Notes under the pieces: model-generated | Told to the model about the DNA's origin: nothing | Database searches by the model: none | Seen by the model: the letters and a program-made list of their open reading frames with translations, nothing else | Made by a program: the position numbers and the translations under genes | Source: DYJB01 sp963777165 | GTDB lineage: Bacteria; Chloroflexota; Anaerolineae; Anaerolineales; E44-bin32 | NCBI GenBank assembly: GCA_963777165.1 | Contig: CAVZPO010000002.1 | Location: forward strand, 186,001 to 250,000 | Reading direction: 5' to 3' | DNA length: 64,000 nt | In this document: positions 47,300 through 56,314 of the stretch, piece after piece | Position numbering within the stretch: position 1 is the stretch's first letter | Layout of the letters: each line of letters opens with the position of its first letter

Positions 47300-48210
47300 A
47301 TGAGCGCCTACATCGGCCTTGGCCTGACGGTCGCCTTCTGGGGCGCGTCGTTCGTGGCCCTCAAGGTGCTTGCTGCGCGAGTTGAACCCGGCGACGATCA
47401 CCGTGCTGCGATTCGCCGTCGGGCTCGCCGTCCTGGCAGCCGTCTCCGCCGCCCGGCGTCAACTCCAGGCGCCCCGCGCACGCGACCTTCCCTGGCTGGC
47501 GCTGCTTGGGCTTTCTGGGGATCACGCTCCACCAATGGCTGCAGGCCACCGGATTGTTAAGCTCCTCCGCCACGGTCACGTCGTGGATCGTCGCTTCGAT
47601 CCCGGTTTTCGTTGCGATCCTCGGCTGGCTTGTGCTGCACGAGCGAATGGGGGGATGGCGCGTCGCCGGCATCCTGCTGGCGGCGGCCGGGGTGTCGCTC
47701 GTGGTCAGCAACGGTGACCTGCGCGGCCTGCTGGCCGGGACGGCAGGGACGCCGGGTGACATTCTGATCGCGTTCAGCGCCGTCAACTGGGCCGTCTTCA
47801 CCATCTTGAGCAAGCGGTTCATGCAGACCGGGACGGCACTGCGCCCGGTGACGATGATGTTGTACGTCATGGGCTTTGGCTGGGCGTTCAGCCTGGGCTG
47901 GCTCGGCGCCGCGGGAGGCGCGGAGGCGATTCTCCACCTGAGCGTCGACGGCTGGTGGGCGATGGCCTTCCTGGGCCTGGGCTGTTCGGGGTTGGCGTAC
48001 CTGTTCTGGTATGACGCACTGGACCGGATCGATGCCACCCAGGCGGGCGTCTTCCTTTACTTCGGCCCGCTGGTCACCGCCCTGCTGGCCTGGCCCATGC
48101 TGGGCGAGGCGATCAGCGGCCCGATGCTGGCCGGAGGCGCAGCGATCCTGGTCGGCGTGTGGATGGTCAACCGCGCGGCGCCCGACTCAGGCGCAGCGCG
48201 TACGACCTGA
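47300..48210 (+). CDS. EamA/DMT-family transporter with two frame breaks
   Basis: Three consecutive frames make one transporter of about 303 residues: LTVAFWGASFVALKV, then (break near 47370) LLRELNPATITVLRFAVGLAVLAA, then (break near 47505) LGFLGITLHQWLQATGLLSSSATVTSWIVASIPVFVAILGWLVLHERMGGW and a complete second EamA repeat ending LVGVWMVNRAA. Two one-base indels restore it. It is either a decayed gene or, given the other breaks in the window, a sequencing effect. Confidence 0.8.
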
Positions 48211-48289
48211 GATCCCAGCCATCCGCCGCTCCAACCTCACCTCTGGTCAGACTCACCTGCCCCTCTAACGGCGGAGCCGGCGCTTCGGC

Positions 48290-48904
48290 TTAACCCGGTG
48301 CGTGCGCCTTGAGGAAGGTCCTGGCGGCTCTTGCCGCGCGTGGACTCTTGGAGGTCGACATCGCGCGGGCGAAGGAGAGCATCGAAGCCCGCCGAGTTGA
48401 GTGATCAAAGTAGGCGCCGAAGGCCTCGAGGGCATAGCTCTTCACCAGGTCACGGCGGCCGGGATCGAAGTGACTCTTGTCCAACGCCAACAGCCGGCGA
48501 GTGATGCGCGGCTCAAGGTCCGGACGGGCACGGGCGATCGGGCCGGCCAACCGGGCGACGTGCGCCGCAACGCTGATCGCATCGTCCTCCAGCAGCGAGA
48601 AGAATGCGTTGAACGAGCGGTCGAAGCGCCGCTCCCGATCGGCCGGTACGAGCGCCGCAAGGAGGTGGACCGCCGGGTACTTGGCGAAGGCCTTCTCGGA
48701 CTTGAGCAGACCGGCGAGCTCGCTCCAGTGGGGGAGGAGAACCTCCGGCTGCGCCTGGGCCAGCGGCAGGAGCGCCTTGAATGCGTCCTCCCGCACTCGC
48801 AGGTTCGTGTTTTCCGGGAGGAGCGACCGAAGCAGACGCCGCAGGATCTCGGGATCTTCCAGCGCCTGACGCGTGAGCGCAGGTAGTCTCTTGGCGGAGG
48901 GCAT
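48290..48904 (-). CDS. HEAT-like helical repeat protein
   Basis: 204 residues, all helical, with repeating amphipathic pairs (RVREDAFKALLPLAQAQPEVLLPHWSELAGLL, AAHVARLAGPIARARPDLEPRITRRLLAL, LVKSYALEAFGAYFD). It resembles HEAT/ARM repeats; no catalytic motif. AGGAGG precedes the ATG. Probably a protein-binding scaffold; no named family recognised. It follows the PP2C gene on the same strand. Confidence 0.7.
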   Translation of the reverse strand: MPSAKRLPALTRQALEDPEILRRLLRSLLPENTNLRVREDAFKALLPLAQAQPEVLLPHWSELAGLLKSEKAFAKYPAVHLLAALVPADRERRFDRSFNAFFSLLEDDAISVAAHVARLAGPIARARPDLEPRITRRLLALDKSHFDPGRRDLVKSYALEAFGAYFDHSTRRASMLSFARAMSTSKSPRAARAARTFLKAHAPG

Positions 48905-48971
48905 GGCTGACCTCCTGTGCTCCAGCTCTCCGCCCTTCCTTCCTATTGCCGGGGAGAGATGATCCGCCGAC

Positions 48972-49892
48972 CTACCAGGGCCAGAGCCCGAGCCACCACA
49001 GCCCGAGCGTGCCCGCCGCCACCAGGATCAGCATCAAGGCCAGCGCCAAGGCAAGACCCGGGAGGAGCGGCCGTGGCCGTCGCCGGGCAGCGGGGACGAG
49101 GGCGACGATGACGGTGATGTTGTCGTGGCCGCCGCGCGCCCGGGCCAGGTCGATCAGCGTCTGGGTGGCGGTCGCTGGCGGATGCGCGCCCAGGATGGTT
49201 TGGATTTCGGCGTCGGTGACCAGGTCGGTCAGGCCGTCGCTGCACAGCAGGAGCTGGTCGCCCGCGCGCAGGCTCAGGCCCTGATTGGCCTGCGCGCGCG
49301 CATCGCTCTCGTCTGCCCGCAGCCGCAGGCGCAGATCGGGTTGCGGATCCTGCGTCCCGCCCAGGTGGCGCCGCAGGACGTGAGCATGCGGGTGATTCCG
49401 GGCTTCCTCGGGGGTGATGATGCCGTGATCGAGGGCCTCCTGGATCCAGGTGTGATCGATGGTCAGGCGGTGCAGGCCAGCGCCGCGCAAGAAGTAGATC
49501 CGCGAATCGCCAACGTAGACGGTGTACAACTTCCCGCCGATCTCCCAGGCGACGGCGATCGTCGAGCCCATGCCCTCATGATCGGGAGAGGCGGAAGCGG
49601 CGCGTTGGATGGCGCGAGCAGCTTCCACCACCGCCGTCCGCAGGACCGGCAGCGGCTCGCGCCCGGTCGAGCCTGCCACGCGCTGGACGAGCGTCTCGAC
49701 AGCCAGCTTCGCGGCGACCTCACCTGCCTGGTGGCCCCCGATACCATCGGCGACGACCGCCAGCAGCGATGGGACCTTGCCGACTTCCAACGCGTAGCTG
49801 GAAACCGAGAAGGCATCCTCGTTGTTCTTCCCCGTTTCGCCCGGATGGCTCTGAGCGGCGACGATGAGGTGGGGTCGATCAGTCCGGATCAT
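48972..49892 (-). CDS. PP2C-family Ser/Thr phosphatase with C-terminal membrane helix
   Basis: 306 residues. Catalytic PP2C domain (1-250) with the metal ligands intact: GKNNEDAFSV, VVADGIGGHQAGEVAA, GMGSTIAVAWE, VGDSRIYFLR, LCSDGLTDLVTD and GGHDNITVIV. A basic linker and one membrane helix (LALALALMLILVAAG) follow, so the catalytic domain faces the cytoplasm. It overlaps the upstream VWA-FHA gene by four bases; the pair probably reverses Ser/Thr phosphorylation sensed by the FHA domain. No Ser/Thr kinase is in the window. Confidence 0.94.
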   Translation of the reverse strand: MIRTDRPHLIVAAQSHPGETGKNNEDAFSVSSYALEVGKVPSLLAVVADGIGGHQAGEVAAKLAVETLVQRVAGSTGREPLPVLRTAVVEAARAIQRAASASPDHEGMGSTIAVAWEIGGKLYTVYVGDSRIYFLRGAGLHRLTIDHTWIQEALDHGIITPEEARNHPHAHVLRRHLGGTQDPQPDLRLRLRADESDARAQANQGLSLRAGDQLLLCSDGLTDLVTDAEIQTILGAHPPATATQTLIDLARARGGHDNITVIVALVPAARRRPRPLLPGLALALALMLILVAAGTLGLWWLGLWPW

Positions 49893-51751
49893 GCGCGGGG
49901 CTCCTTAGGCGGGAAGCCGGTTTCGGCGGCGGAAGTCACGCGGACGGTGCGAGGCGCGGGCGCATCCGCCAGGCGGAACCGGAAAGACAACCGCCCGATG
50001 TGCACCCGGTCGCCGTGCTGCAGCCGACGGCCCGCTTCGGGCAGGGGGTCGAAATTGACGTAGGTGCCGCCGATCGAGCCCTGATCCTTGAGAATGTAAC
50101 CGCCGTCGGCCTGCCGGATCAGCCGGGCGTGCAGCCCGGAGATCGAGGCGTCGTCGAGTACGACCGACGCCAGGGCAGCATCGCGCCCGAAGGTCAGGTC
50201 GACTCCGATCAGCGGGATTGGATCGCCGGCCTCACCCTCCCAGAGCAGGAAGGCTTCGGTGCGCGTGCTTTCCTCGATGCGCTGTAAGCGGGCGCGCCGG
50301 AGCGTCGGGCGGCGGAAGCTCCGGGTGGCTGAGGCTTGGGGCGGCCCGCCCAACCTGCGGCGCGTCGAGACCCAGGCGGCGGTCGCGACGACGCCCACCA
50401 GGAGCAGGCCTATCGCCGCCAGAAACGGCGTGAGGGCGGGCCGGAGCACAGCCAGGCCTCGCGGCGGAGGCACCACCTCGATCGACACGCTGGTCGGCGC
50501 GGAGACTCCGCGAACCCCCTGCTGATCCTCGACCGTCACTGCCAGGAGATGAGCCCCCGTCTGGCTGACGCCGCGCAGGTCCCACTGGAAGCGATCGAAG
50601 GGAGGCTGGGAGTTCTCGGAGACCGGCCCGCCGTCAACTAGGAGTTGGCTGCTCACCAACTCACGCGGATGGCCGTCCGGAAAGGTCACCAGGACTTCGA
50701 GCGCCAGGGACGTCGGGGTGAGGTCTTCGAGGCGAGTCGAGTTGCCGTCGGGTTCCCGGACGATGCGCGTCGGTGGCGAGATAAACACGACCTCCGGTGC
50801 TTGCAGGTCCAGGCTGTACAGGCTGGACGAGGAAGTGAGGCTCAAATCGTCGCGGGTGATCTGTGCCTGGAGGCTGTGCACGCCTGCTGAACGGGCCGCC
50901 GAGGTGTAGGTCACCTCATACTGCGTGCGTTGGCCGGTGATGCGGGTCATCAGATCGGCAAGGTTTCCTCCGGGCTCGAGGAGCATGAAGACGCCGCCCG
51001 TGCTCTGGGCCAAGAGGCGTAAGCTGGCGGCGGCGGGTAGCTCGAGCGCCGTCGCCGGACCGAGCAGCACGACGTGGACGGCCGTTCCGGTTTCATTGGC
51101 CCGGCGCACGGCTTCGGCCACTGGCAGATCGCGCGGGGTCTCGATCAGCCCGGTGGCGAAGATCAGATGCGACGGCCGACCGGCGGGCTTTGCGTCGAGT
51201 GCCGGGCCGCGCAGGGTCGAGAGCAGCAGGTCGAGCCCGGGGGAGGGGCTGTCGAAAGTCGGCTGAAACTCCTCCAGCCGCGCACCCAGTTCGGCCGCCG
51301 AAGGCCGGTGCAGTGCCAGCGTCCCTTCGGCCGTCACCAGGCTCAGGTCATCAACTCCCACCCGCGCCGCTGCCGCGCTCTGCCACCAGGTCCGGAGTGC
51401 ATCGCGCACCACGTCGAACCGGCTCCGACCGCCGGTGTCGCGCAGGCGCAGCCCGTCGTTGGTGTTGAGCAGGATGATCTGGCGGACGCCGACCTCGGTC
51501 TCCTGTAAGCTGACCTCGGGAAGGGAGACCTGGTCTTCACTCAGGCTGATATCCGCGGCCCGCAAGCCCGCCACGCGGCGGCCCTGTTCGTCGCGCACAT
51601 CGAGAAAGACCTTAATGGTGGGGAAGGCTTCTGTCGCTGGAGACGACAGGCGGAGGCTGCCGCTGGTCTGGGCCGATGCTCGGCCGAAGAGCGTCGCGGC
51701 GAGCAGAACGGCCGCAGGCCAGGCAGGCCAACGCACGCCCGGGGTGTGCAT
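49889..51751 (-). CDS. Secreted VWA-like domain, TM helix and cytoplasmic FHA domain
   Basis: 620 residues. A signal peptide (residues 1-27, ending ASAQ) is followed by an extracytoplasmic VWA-like region (VRQIILLNTNDGLRLRDTGGRSRFDVVRDALRTWWQS, HLIFATGLIETPRDLPVAEAVRRANETGTAVHVVLLG), beta-sandwich domains, a membrane helix (ALTPFLAAIGLLLVGVVATAAWVS, about 460) and a C-terminal FHA domain (LTFGRDAALASVVLDDASISGLHARLIRQADGGYILKDQGSIGGTYVN). It links an outside signal to phospho-threonine binding inside. The ATG at 51751 is fixed by a -10 box six bases upstream. Confidence 0.9.
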   Translation of the reverse strand: MHTPGVRWPAWPAAVLLAATLFGRASAQTSGSLRLSSPATEAFPTIKVFLDVRDEQGRRVAGLRAADISLSEDQVSLPEVSLQETEVGVRQIILLNTNDGLRLRDTGGRSRFDVVRDALRTWWQSAAAARVGVDDLSLVTAEGTLALHRPSAAELGARLEEFQPTFDSPSPGLDLLLSTLRGPALDAKPAGRPSHLIFATGLIETPRDLPVAEAVRRANETGTAVHVVLLGPATALELPAAASLRLLAQSTGGVFMLLEPGGNLADLMTRITGQRTQYEVTYTSAARSAGVHSLQAQITRDDLSLTSSSSLYSLDLQAPEVVFISPPTRIVREPDGNSTRLEDLTPTSLALEVLVTFPDGHPRELVSSQLLVDGGPVSENSQPPFDRFQWDLRGVSQTGAHLLAVTVEDQQGVRGVSAPTSVSIEVVPPPRGLAVLRPALTPFLAAIGLLLVGVVATAAWVSTRRRLGGPPQASATRSFRRPTLRRARLQRIEESTRTEAFLLWEGEAGDPIPLIGVDLTFGRDAALASVVLDDASISGLHARLIRQADGGYILKDQGSIGGTYVNFDPLPEAGRRLQHGDRVHIGRLSFRFRLADAPAPRTVRVTSAAETGFPPKEPRA

Positions 51752-51757
51752 GAGGTG

Positions 51758-51766
51758 ATTGTAGCA
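51758..51766 (-). promoter_or_regulatory. Extended -10 box TGCTACAAT of the VWA-FHA gene
   Basis: Followed by six bases and the ATG, so transcription would begin at the start codon. It probably drives the VWA-FHA, PP2C and perhaps HEAT-like genes. Confidence 0.6.
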
Positions 51767-51878
51767 TGGCGCCCCGCGGCGGTCCGCTCGCCGGCTTGCA
51801 TTCCGCTTACAAAGCCGCCACCCCGCACGGGGCGGGGTGTAGGATGCGAGGCGAAGGCAGCGTTCTAGGAGTCCGGCC

Positions 51879-52040
51879 ATGGAAACCGCGAACCCGGGAT
51901 TGACCCTTACGGAGGAGCATCTCCCCACGGACAGATCGGCGTCCATCGATGGGTCTGTCCGCGTCGTGATGATCATCGGGTTCATGGTCGTCCTGGCCCT
52001 GGAGGCCTACCTGATCTGGGAGGGCCTGAGCCTGCTCTGA
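51879..52040 (+). CDS. Small single-TM protein
   Basis: 53 residues: METANPGLTLTEEHLPTD, then a membrane helix (VVMIIGFMVVLALEAYLIW). AGGAG lies seven bases before the ATG and a hairpin follows the stop, so it looks like a real gene. Function unknown. Confidence 0.6.
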   Translation: METANPGLTLTEEHLPTDRSASIDGSVRVVMIIGFMVVLALEAYLIWEGLSLL

Positions 52041-52116
52041 GCTGTTCCTTCCTTCCCTAGTGGCCTCGAGGTCCCTGAGAATTCCCCAGGAGCACCTCTT
52101 GAGCCTCCCTCCGGCA

Positions 52117-52147
52117 GACCCTCCCGCGCCCCGCATGCGGGAGGGTC
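52117..52147. terminator. Hairpin after the small TM gene
   Basis: GACCCTCCCGC (52117-52127) and GCGGGAGGGTC (52137-52147), 11 perfect pairs, followed by CTCTT on the plus strand. Confidence 0.65.
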
Positions 52148-52160
52148 CTCTTAAGGAAGG

Positions 52161-52184
52161 GCCGGCGGGGACTTCCCCGCCGGC
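52161..52184. terminator. Hairpin after the poly-Gly membrane gene
   Basis: GCCGGCGGGG-ACTT-CCCCGCCGGC, ten perfect pairs. On the minus strand it is followed by CCTTCCTT, fitting a terminator for the gene ending at 52213. Confidence 0.65.
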
Positions 52185-52212
52185 GTCGAGCAGTGCATAC
52201 GCCTTCCCAGCG

Positions 52213-53164
52213 TCAGGCGGCCGAAGGTACCTCGGCCGGGATGGCCAGGATACCCTTGGCCCTGCCGGTCCACTGGCGGAAGCTCAGCGTCCACACTCCG
52301 GTGACGTAGGTCTGCAAGATGCCGTTGGCCACGATCATCAACGGCAGGTAGACCACCAGGCACAGCCCAGCCGTCACCAACCCCGAGGTCGTCGACTGAT
52401 CGGTGCCGAAAGCCAGTCCGGCGGCCGCCGGCAGGACGGCGGCGATCAGCGGCAGCGCCATCACCAGACCGATCACCAGGCTGCCGAAGAGCAGGATCAG
52501 ACCGATCACGATGATCGGGCCCAGGTTCTGCTTGAGCACTTCCCACGAGCGGCGGAAGGATTCCGAGACGCCGAGGCCCTCGGTGACCAGCGCAACCTGC
52601 GTGAGCATCACATACACACCCACCAGAGCGCCAGCCGGGATGAGCAAGCACAGCAGAGGCAGGAGACACAGCAGCCCGATGCCCATCGTCCCTATGGCGA
52701 TCATTGCCACCACGGCGATGAGGGCGATCGCCAGCAGGATCCCGCCCAGCCAGAAGACAATCCGCACGCCGACCAGCCGCCAGAAGTTAGCCTTGCCGAT
52801 GCGGAAGGCTTCGCCCAGCGTGACCGTCCCATTGTTCTCAGCCTGGTTGAATCCGGCGATCAAACCGCCCTGGCCGATCACGCCCAGGGCGAGCGCCACC
52901 AACCCCAGGACAAAGATCGCGATCCCGGCGATGACCGCAATCGCAATCCAGGTTTCGGACGGGATCGAACTCGATCCAGCGCTGGAATTGCAGCATGCGG
53001 GGGTCGGACTCCCCGCTGAACTGATAGCCCGTACCGGAACTGCCGCCACCGCCGCCACCGCCTCCGCCGCCGCCGGAGCAGCTGGCCAGAATCCCCAGCA
53101 CCCAGAGGCCCTTGAACTTCCAGGTGATCTCCCAGGCGCGTTTCAACACCCAGCCGTAATCCAT
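52213..53164 (-). CDS. Multi-TM membrane protein with a poly-Gly segment, frameshifted
   Basis: About 316 residues after one base is adjusted near 52968. It begins MDYGWVLKRAWEITWKFKGLWVLGILASC, then 11 Gly in a row, a short loop, and in the second frame six hydrophobic segments with FNQAENNGTVTLGEAFRIGKANFWRL and SFRRSWEVLKQNLG. The two amphipathic stretches resemble glycerophosphodiester-phosphodiesterase-type membrane domains. Function unknown. It follows guaA on the same strand after 72 bases. Confidence 0.7.
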
Positions 53165-53236
53165 CCTGACCTCCCTTGCAGGGCAGCGATCGGCCGCCCC
53201 GTGTCTGTATACGCAAACCGCCGGTTCGGGTCGCGT

Positions 53237-54769
53237 TCACTCCCACTCGATTGTGGCCGGCGGCTTGGTGGTGATATCGTACACCACCCGGTTGACGCCG
53301 GGGACTTCATTGACGATTCGGTTGCTGAGCACGGCGAGCAGGTCGTAGGGCAGGCGGGCCCAGTCGGCGGTCATGAAATCCTCGGTCGTGACCGCGCGCA
53401 GTGCAATCGTCTCGGCGTACGTGCGCTCGTCGCCCATCACGCCCACCGATCGCACGGGGAGCAGGACGGCGAACGCCTGGGCCGTATTCCCCCGCAGCAT
53501 GCCGGCGGCTTCGAGCTCGTCCAACATGATCTTATCGGCAGCGCGGAGCCGGTTCAAGCGTTCCAGGCTGACTTCTCCCAGACAGCGCACGGCGAGCCCC
53601 GGGCCGGGGAACGGCTGGCGCCAGACGAGCGAGTCCGGCAGCCCGAGCGCCTCGCCGACGGCCCGCACCTCATCTTTGAACAGGTAGCGCAAGGGCTCCA
53701 CCAGCTCGAAGCCCAGGTCCGCCGGCAGCCCGCCGACGTTGTGGTGGGTCTTGATGCGCGCCGCCACGCGCCGATCGGGGCCGGACGACTCGACCACGTC
53801 GGGGTAGATCGTCCCCTGCACCAGATAGTGCACCGAACCGAGGCGGCGCGCCTGATCCTCAAAGCTGCGGATAAACTTTTCGCCGATGATCCGCCGCTTG
53901 GCCTCGGGGTCGGTGACGCCGGCCAGGGCCTCCAGGAAGGACTCGGTGGCGTCGACGGCGAGCAGCCGGCCGCCGGCGCGTTCACCGAAGGCCTCCACGA
54001 CTGCCTCGGGTTCCCCCTGACGCAGCATGCCGGTGTTGACGAAGATGTTGGTGAGCTGCTCGCCGATCGCGCGTCGGACGAGCGCCGCGGCGACGGCCGA
54101 GTCGACGCCGCCACTGACGCCGGCGATCACCGGCTGCGTGCCGACTTGTGCGCGGACGCGCTCGACGGCGGTGGACAGGATCGACGCCGGCGTCCATTCG
54201 GGCCGCGCGCCGCACACGTCGACAACGAAGCCGCGCAGCAGCGCCGGGCCGATAGGCGTGTGCCGGACCTCAGGGTGGAACTGCAGGCCGTAGCGCCGGG
54301 AGGTCGGATCGACCATGGCGGCGATCGGAGAGTTGGCCGAGCGCGCCAGCGGCAGGAAGCCGGGAGGCACGCGCTCGATCCGGTCGCCATGTGACATCCA
54401 CACCGGATGCCGGCCGCCCGGCAGCAGCGGGTCGTCGCGAAGTGACTCGACCTCGGCCGGCCCGTACTCGCGCGTGGCGGAGGCGGCCACCACGCCGCCC
54501 AGGGCGTGAGTCAGCGCCTGCATGCCGTAGCAGATGCCCAGGATCGGCAGCCCGGAGGCCAACACGTAGCCAGGGATCTGCGGCGCGCCGGTGGCGTACA
54601 CCGAGGCCGGTCCGCCCGAAAGGATGAAGCCTCGAGGCTGCAGCGCCAGAACCGCGTCTGCAGGGGTGTCCCAGGGAAAGAGCTCGCAGTAAACCTGCGC
54701 CTCGCGTACACGGCGGGCGATGAGCTGGGAATACTGCGATCCGAAGTCCAGGATGGCGATCGAGTCCAC
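53237..54769 (-). CDS. guaA: GMP synthase (glutamine-hydrolysing)
   Basis: 510 residues, full length. Converts XMP to GMP with glutamine and ATP. The glutaminase domain has the nucleophile Cys in LGICYGMQAL and the catalytic His in FHPEV; the ATP-pyrophosphatase domain has the PP-loop GVSGGVDSAVAAAL; the dimerisation domain has RQPFPGPGLAVRCLGE and ends DITTKPPATIEWE. It lies four bases downstream of xpt, so the two form a purine-salvage operon. Confidence 0.97.
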   Translation of the reverse strand: MDSIAILDFGSQYSQLIARRVREAQVYCELFPWDTPADAVLALQPRGFILSGGPASVYATGAPQIPGYVLASGLPILGICYGMQALTHALGGVVAASATREYGPAEVESLRDDPLLPGGRHPVWMSHGDRIERVPPGFLPLARSANSPIAAMVDPTSRRYGLQFHPEVRHTPIGPALLRGFVVDVCGARPEWTPASILSTAVERVRAQVGTQPVIAGVSGGVDSAVAAALVRRAIGEQLTNIFVNTGMLRQGEPEAVVEAFGERAGGRLLAVDATESFLEALAGVTDPEAKRRIIGEKFIRSFEDQARRLGSVHYLVQGTIYPDVVESSGPDRRVAARIKTHHNVGGLPADLGFELVEPLRYLFKDEVRAVGEALGLPDSLVWRQPFPGPGLAVRCLGEVSLERLNRLRAADKIMLDELEAAGMLRGNTAQAFAVLLPVRSVGVMGDERTYAETIALRAVTTEDFMTADWARLPYDLLAVLSNRIVNEVPGVNRVVYDITTKPPATIEWE

Positions 54770-54773
54770 GGCG

Positions 54774-55346
54774 TCAGTCGTTGAACACGATCTTGCCGTC
54801 GCTCATGTCGGAGATCGCCGCCAGGGATTCAATCGGGACGCCGAGCGGCGTGAGCATCGCCCGGCCCCCTTCGAAGATCTTCTCGATCAGCGCGCCGATG
54901 CCGACGACGCGCGCGCCGGCGGCCTGGGCCAGGCGCACCAGGCCCATGATCGTCTGCCCGGTGGCAAGGAAGTCGTCGATGATCAGGATGCGCTCGGTGG
55001 CGCCGAGGTACTCGGGCGAGACGATCAACTCGACCGTGCGCCCCTTGGTATGCGATGGCGCCAGGGTGAGGAAGATCTGGTCCGGCATGGTGATCGGCTT
55101 CGTCTTGCGGGCGTACACGACCGGGACGCCCAGATGGCCGGCGGTCGTCAGCGCCGGGGCGATGCCCGAGATCTCTGCCGTAAGCACCTTGGTGGCGCCC
55201 AGCCGGGCGAAGCGCCCGGCAAGCTCGCGCCCGCAGGCGTCCATCAGGGCCGGGTCGACCTGGTGGTTGATGAATCCATCGACCTTGAGGATGCCGTTTC
55301 CGAGGTTCTTGCCGTCTGTGAGAATCTTAAGCTTGAGCGCGTCCAT
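54774..55346 (-). CDS. xpt: Xanthine phosphoribosyltransferase
   Basis: 190 residues. Makes XMP from xanthine and PRPP, feeding guaA directly downstream. It shows GNGILKVDGFINHQVDP near the N-terminus, the base-recognition KVLTAEISGIAPAL, YARKTKPITM and the PRPP motif ILIIDDFLATGQT. Length and order match Bacillus Xpt. The leader is too short for a guanine riboswitch and none is seen. Confidence 0.95.
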   Translation of the reverse strand: MDALKLKILTDGKNLGNGILKVDGFINHQVDPALMDACGRELAGRFARLGATKVLTAEISGIAPALTTAGHLGVPVVYARKTKPITMPDQIFLTLAPSHTKGRTVELIVSPEYLGATERILIIDDFLATGQTIMGLVRLAQAAGARVVGIGALIEKIFEGGRAMLTPLGVPIESLAAISDMSDGKIVFND

Positions 55347-55377
55347 GCCGCCGTCTCATCCTTGGGTGGGGTGACCC

Positions 55378-55405
55378 ATTGTACAACGCTGTCTGGACAA
55401 GGCAA
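55378..55405 (-). promoter_or_regulatory. Promoter of xpt-guaA
   Basis: On the minus strand TTGCCT (55405-55400), a 16-base spacer and TACAAT (55383-55378). The start codon lies 31 bases downstream of the -10 box. Confidence 0.6.
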
Positions 55406-55455
55406 CGGGCGGCGGGGGTGTCTTCCCTCGCTCTGTGGAGCCGCCAAGGAGCATC

Positions 55456-55484
55456 TTGACATAGAACGGATGTTCCGCTAGAAT
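55456..55484 (+). promoter_or_regulatory. lexA promoter with embedded SOS box
   Basis: TTGACA (55456-55461), a 17-base spacer and TAGAAT (55479-55484). The spacer contains GAACGGATGTTC (55464-55475), a perfect GAACN4GTTC box of the Bacillus DinR/LexA type. LexA bound here would block RNA polymerase, so lexA is autorepressed. Confidence 0.9.
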
Positions 55485-55536
55485 CCGAACAAGCGTGCGG
55501 CTGCGGAGAATGCACCGCGGCCGCCGGGAGGGACCT

Positions 55537-56199
55537 ATGATGGCAAAGGGCAAGCTGTCGGAGCGGCAGCGGCGCATGCTGGAGTTCATCCAGTCCCACG
55601 GCCGCGACCACGGCTACCCGCCGTCGATCCGCGAGATCGGCGAGGCGGTGGGGATCTCCTCCACCTCGGTGGTCAACTACAACCTGAACCGGCTGGTCGA
55701 AGAGGGCTACCTGGACCGGCAGCAGAACGTCTCCCGGGGAATCCGACTGACCGAGAAGCTGACCGAGGCGGCCGGCCGGTTGGCCGATGTGGTGCGCGTG
55801 CCGCTGGTGGGCAGGATCTTTGCCAGCCAACCGGTCCTGCTGCCCAGCACCGATGCGCCCATGTTTGGGTCCGACGAAGCCATCGAGATCACGCGGGAGC
55901 TTCTGCCGGCGGGGGAGGGGCTGTTCGCCCTGCAGGTTAAGGGCGACTCGATGATCGATGCCATGGTCGGTGACGGAGACATTGTGGTCATGCGACGCCA
56001 GCCGGAATGGCGCAACGGGGATATGGTGGCCGTCTGGCTGAAGAGCAAAGAAGAGACCACGCTCAAGCACATCTACAAGGAAGGCAGCCGCATTCGGCTC
56101 CAGCCCGCCAACCCAACGATGAAAGCCATCTACGTTGACGATGCGGCCGACGTTGAGGTGCAAGGCAAGGTGATGCTCGTCGTGCGGCGGCTCAACTAG
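55537..56199 (+). CDS. lexA: LexA repressor
   Basis: 220 residues. Represses the SOS regulon and cleaves itself when RecA is activated. Winged helix at the start (LSERQRRMLEFIQSHGRDHGYPPSIREIGEAVGISSTSVVNYNLNRLVEEGYL), then the S24 peptidase domain with the catalytic Ser in VKGDSMIDAMV and the Lys in the ETTLKHIY region. The cleavage region reads RVPLVGRIFASQP, where the usual Ala-Gly is Ala-Ser. GGGAGGGACCT precedes ATG 55537 (55540 is also possible). Its own promoter carries the SOS box. Confidence 0.95.
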   Translation: MMAKGKLSERQRRMLEFIQSHGRDHGYPPSIREIGEAVGISSTSVVNYNLNRLVEEGYLDRQQNVSRGIRLTEKLTEAAGRLADVVRVPLVGRIFASQPVLLPSTDAPMFGSDEAIEITRELLPAGEGLFALQVKGDSMIDAMVGDGDIVVMRRQPEWRNGDMVAVWLKSKEETTLKHIYKEGSRIRLQPANPTMKAIYVDDAADVEVQGKVMLVVRRLN

Positions 56200-56220
56200 G
56201 GGGCATGGCTGCTGCAGGGG

Positions 56221-56252
56221 CAACGGGCGCGGCCATCCGGCCGCGCCCGTTG
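56221..56252. terminator. Terminator hairpin between lexA and the methyltransferase
   Basis: CAACGGGCGCGGCC-ATCC-GGCCGCGCCCGTTG, 14 perfect pairs, 21 bases after the lexA stop and between convergent genes. Confidence 0.7.
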
Positions 56253-56314
56253 ATTCCTGGGAGGCCCGGCTTCCGAACTCGGGAAGTCTCCGGAACTCGG
56301 CGAGGACAAACCGC

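Noticed and set aside
55347..55460. Guanine riboswitch before xpt
   Set aside because: Xpt genes often have one, but the leader is only about 25-30 bases and lacks the purine-aptamer core.
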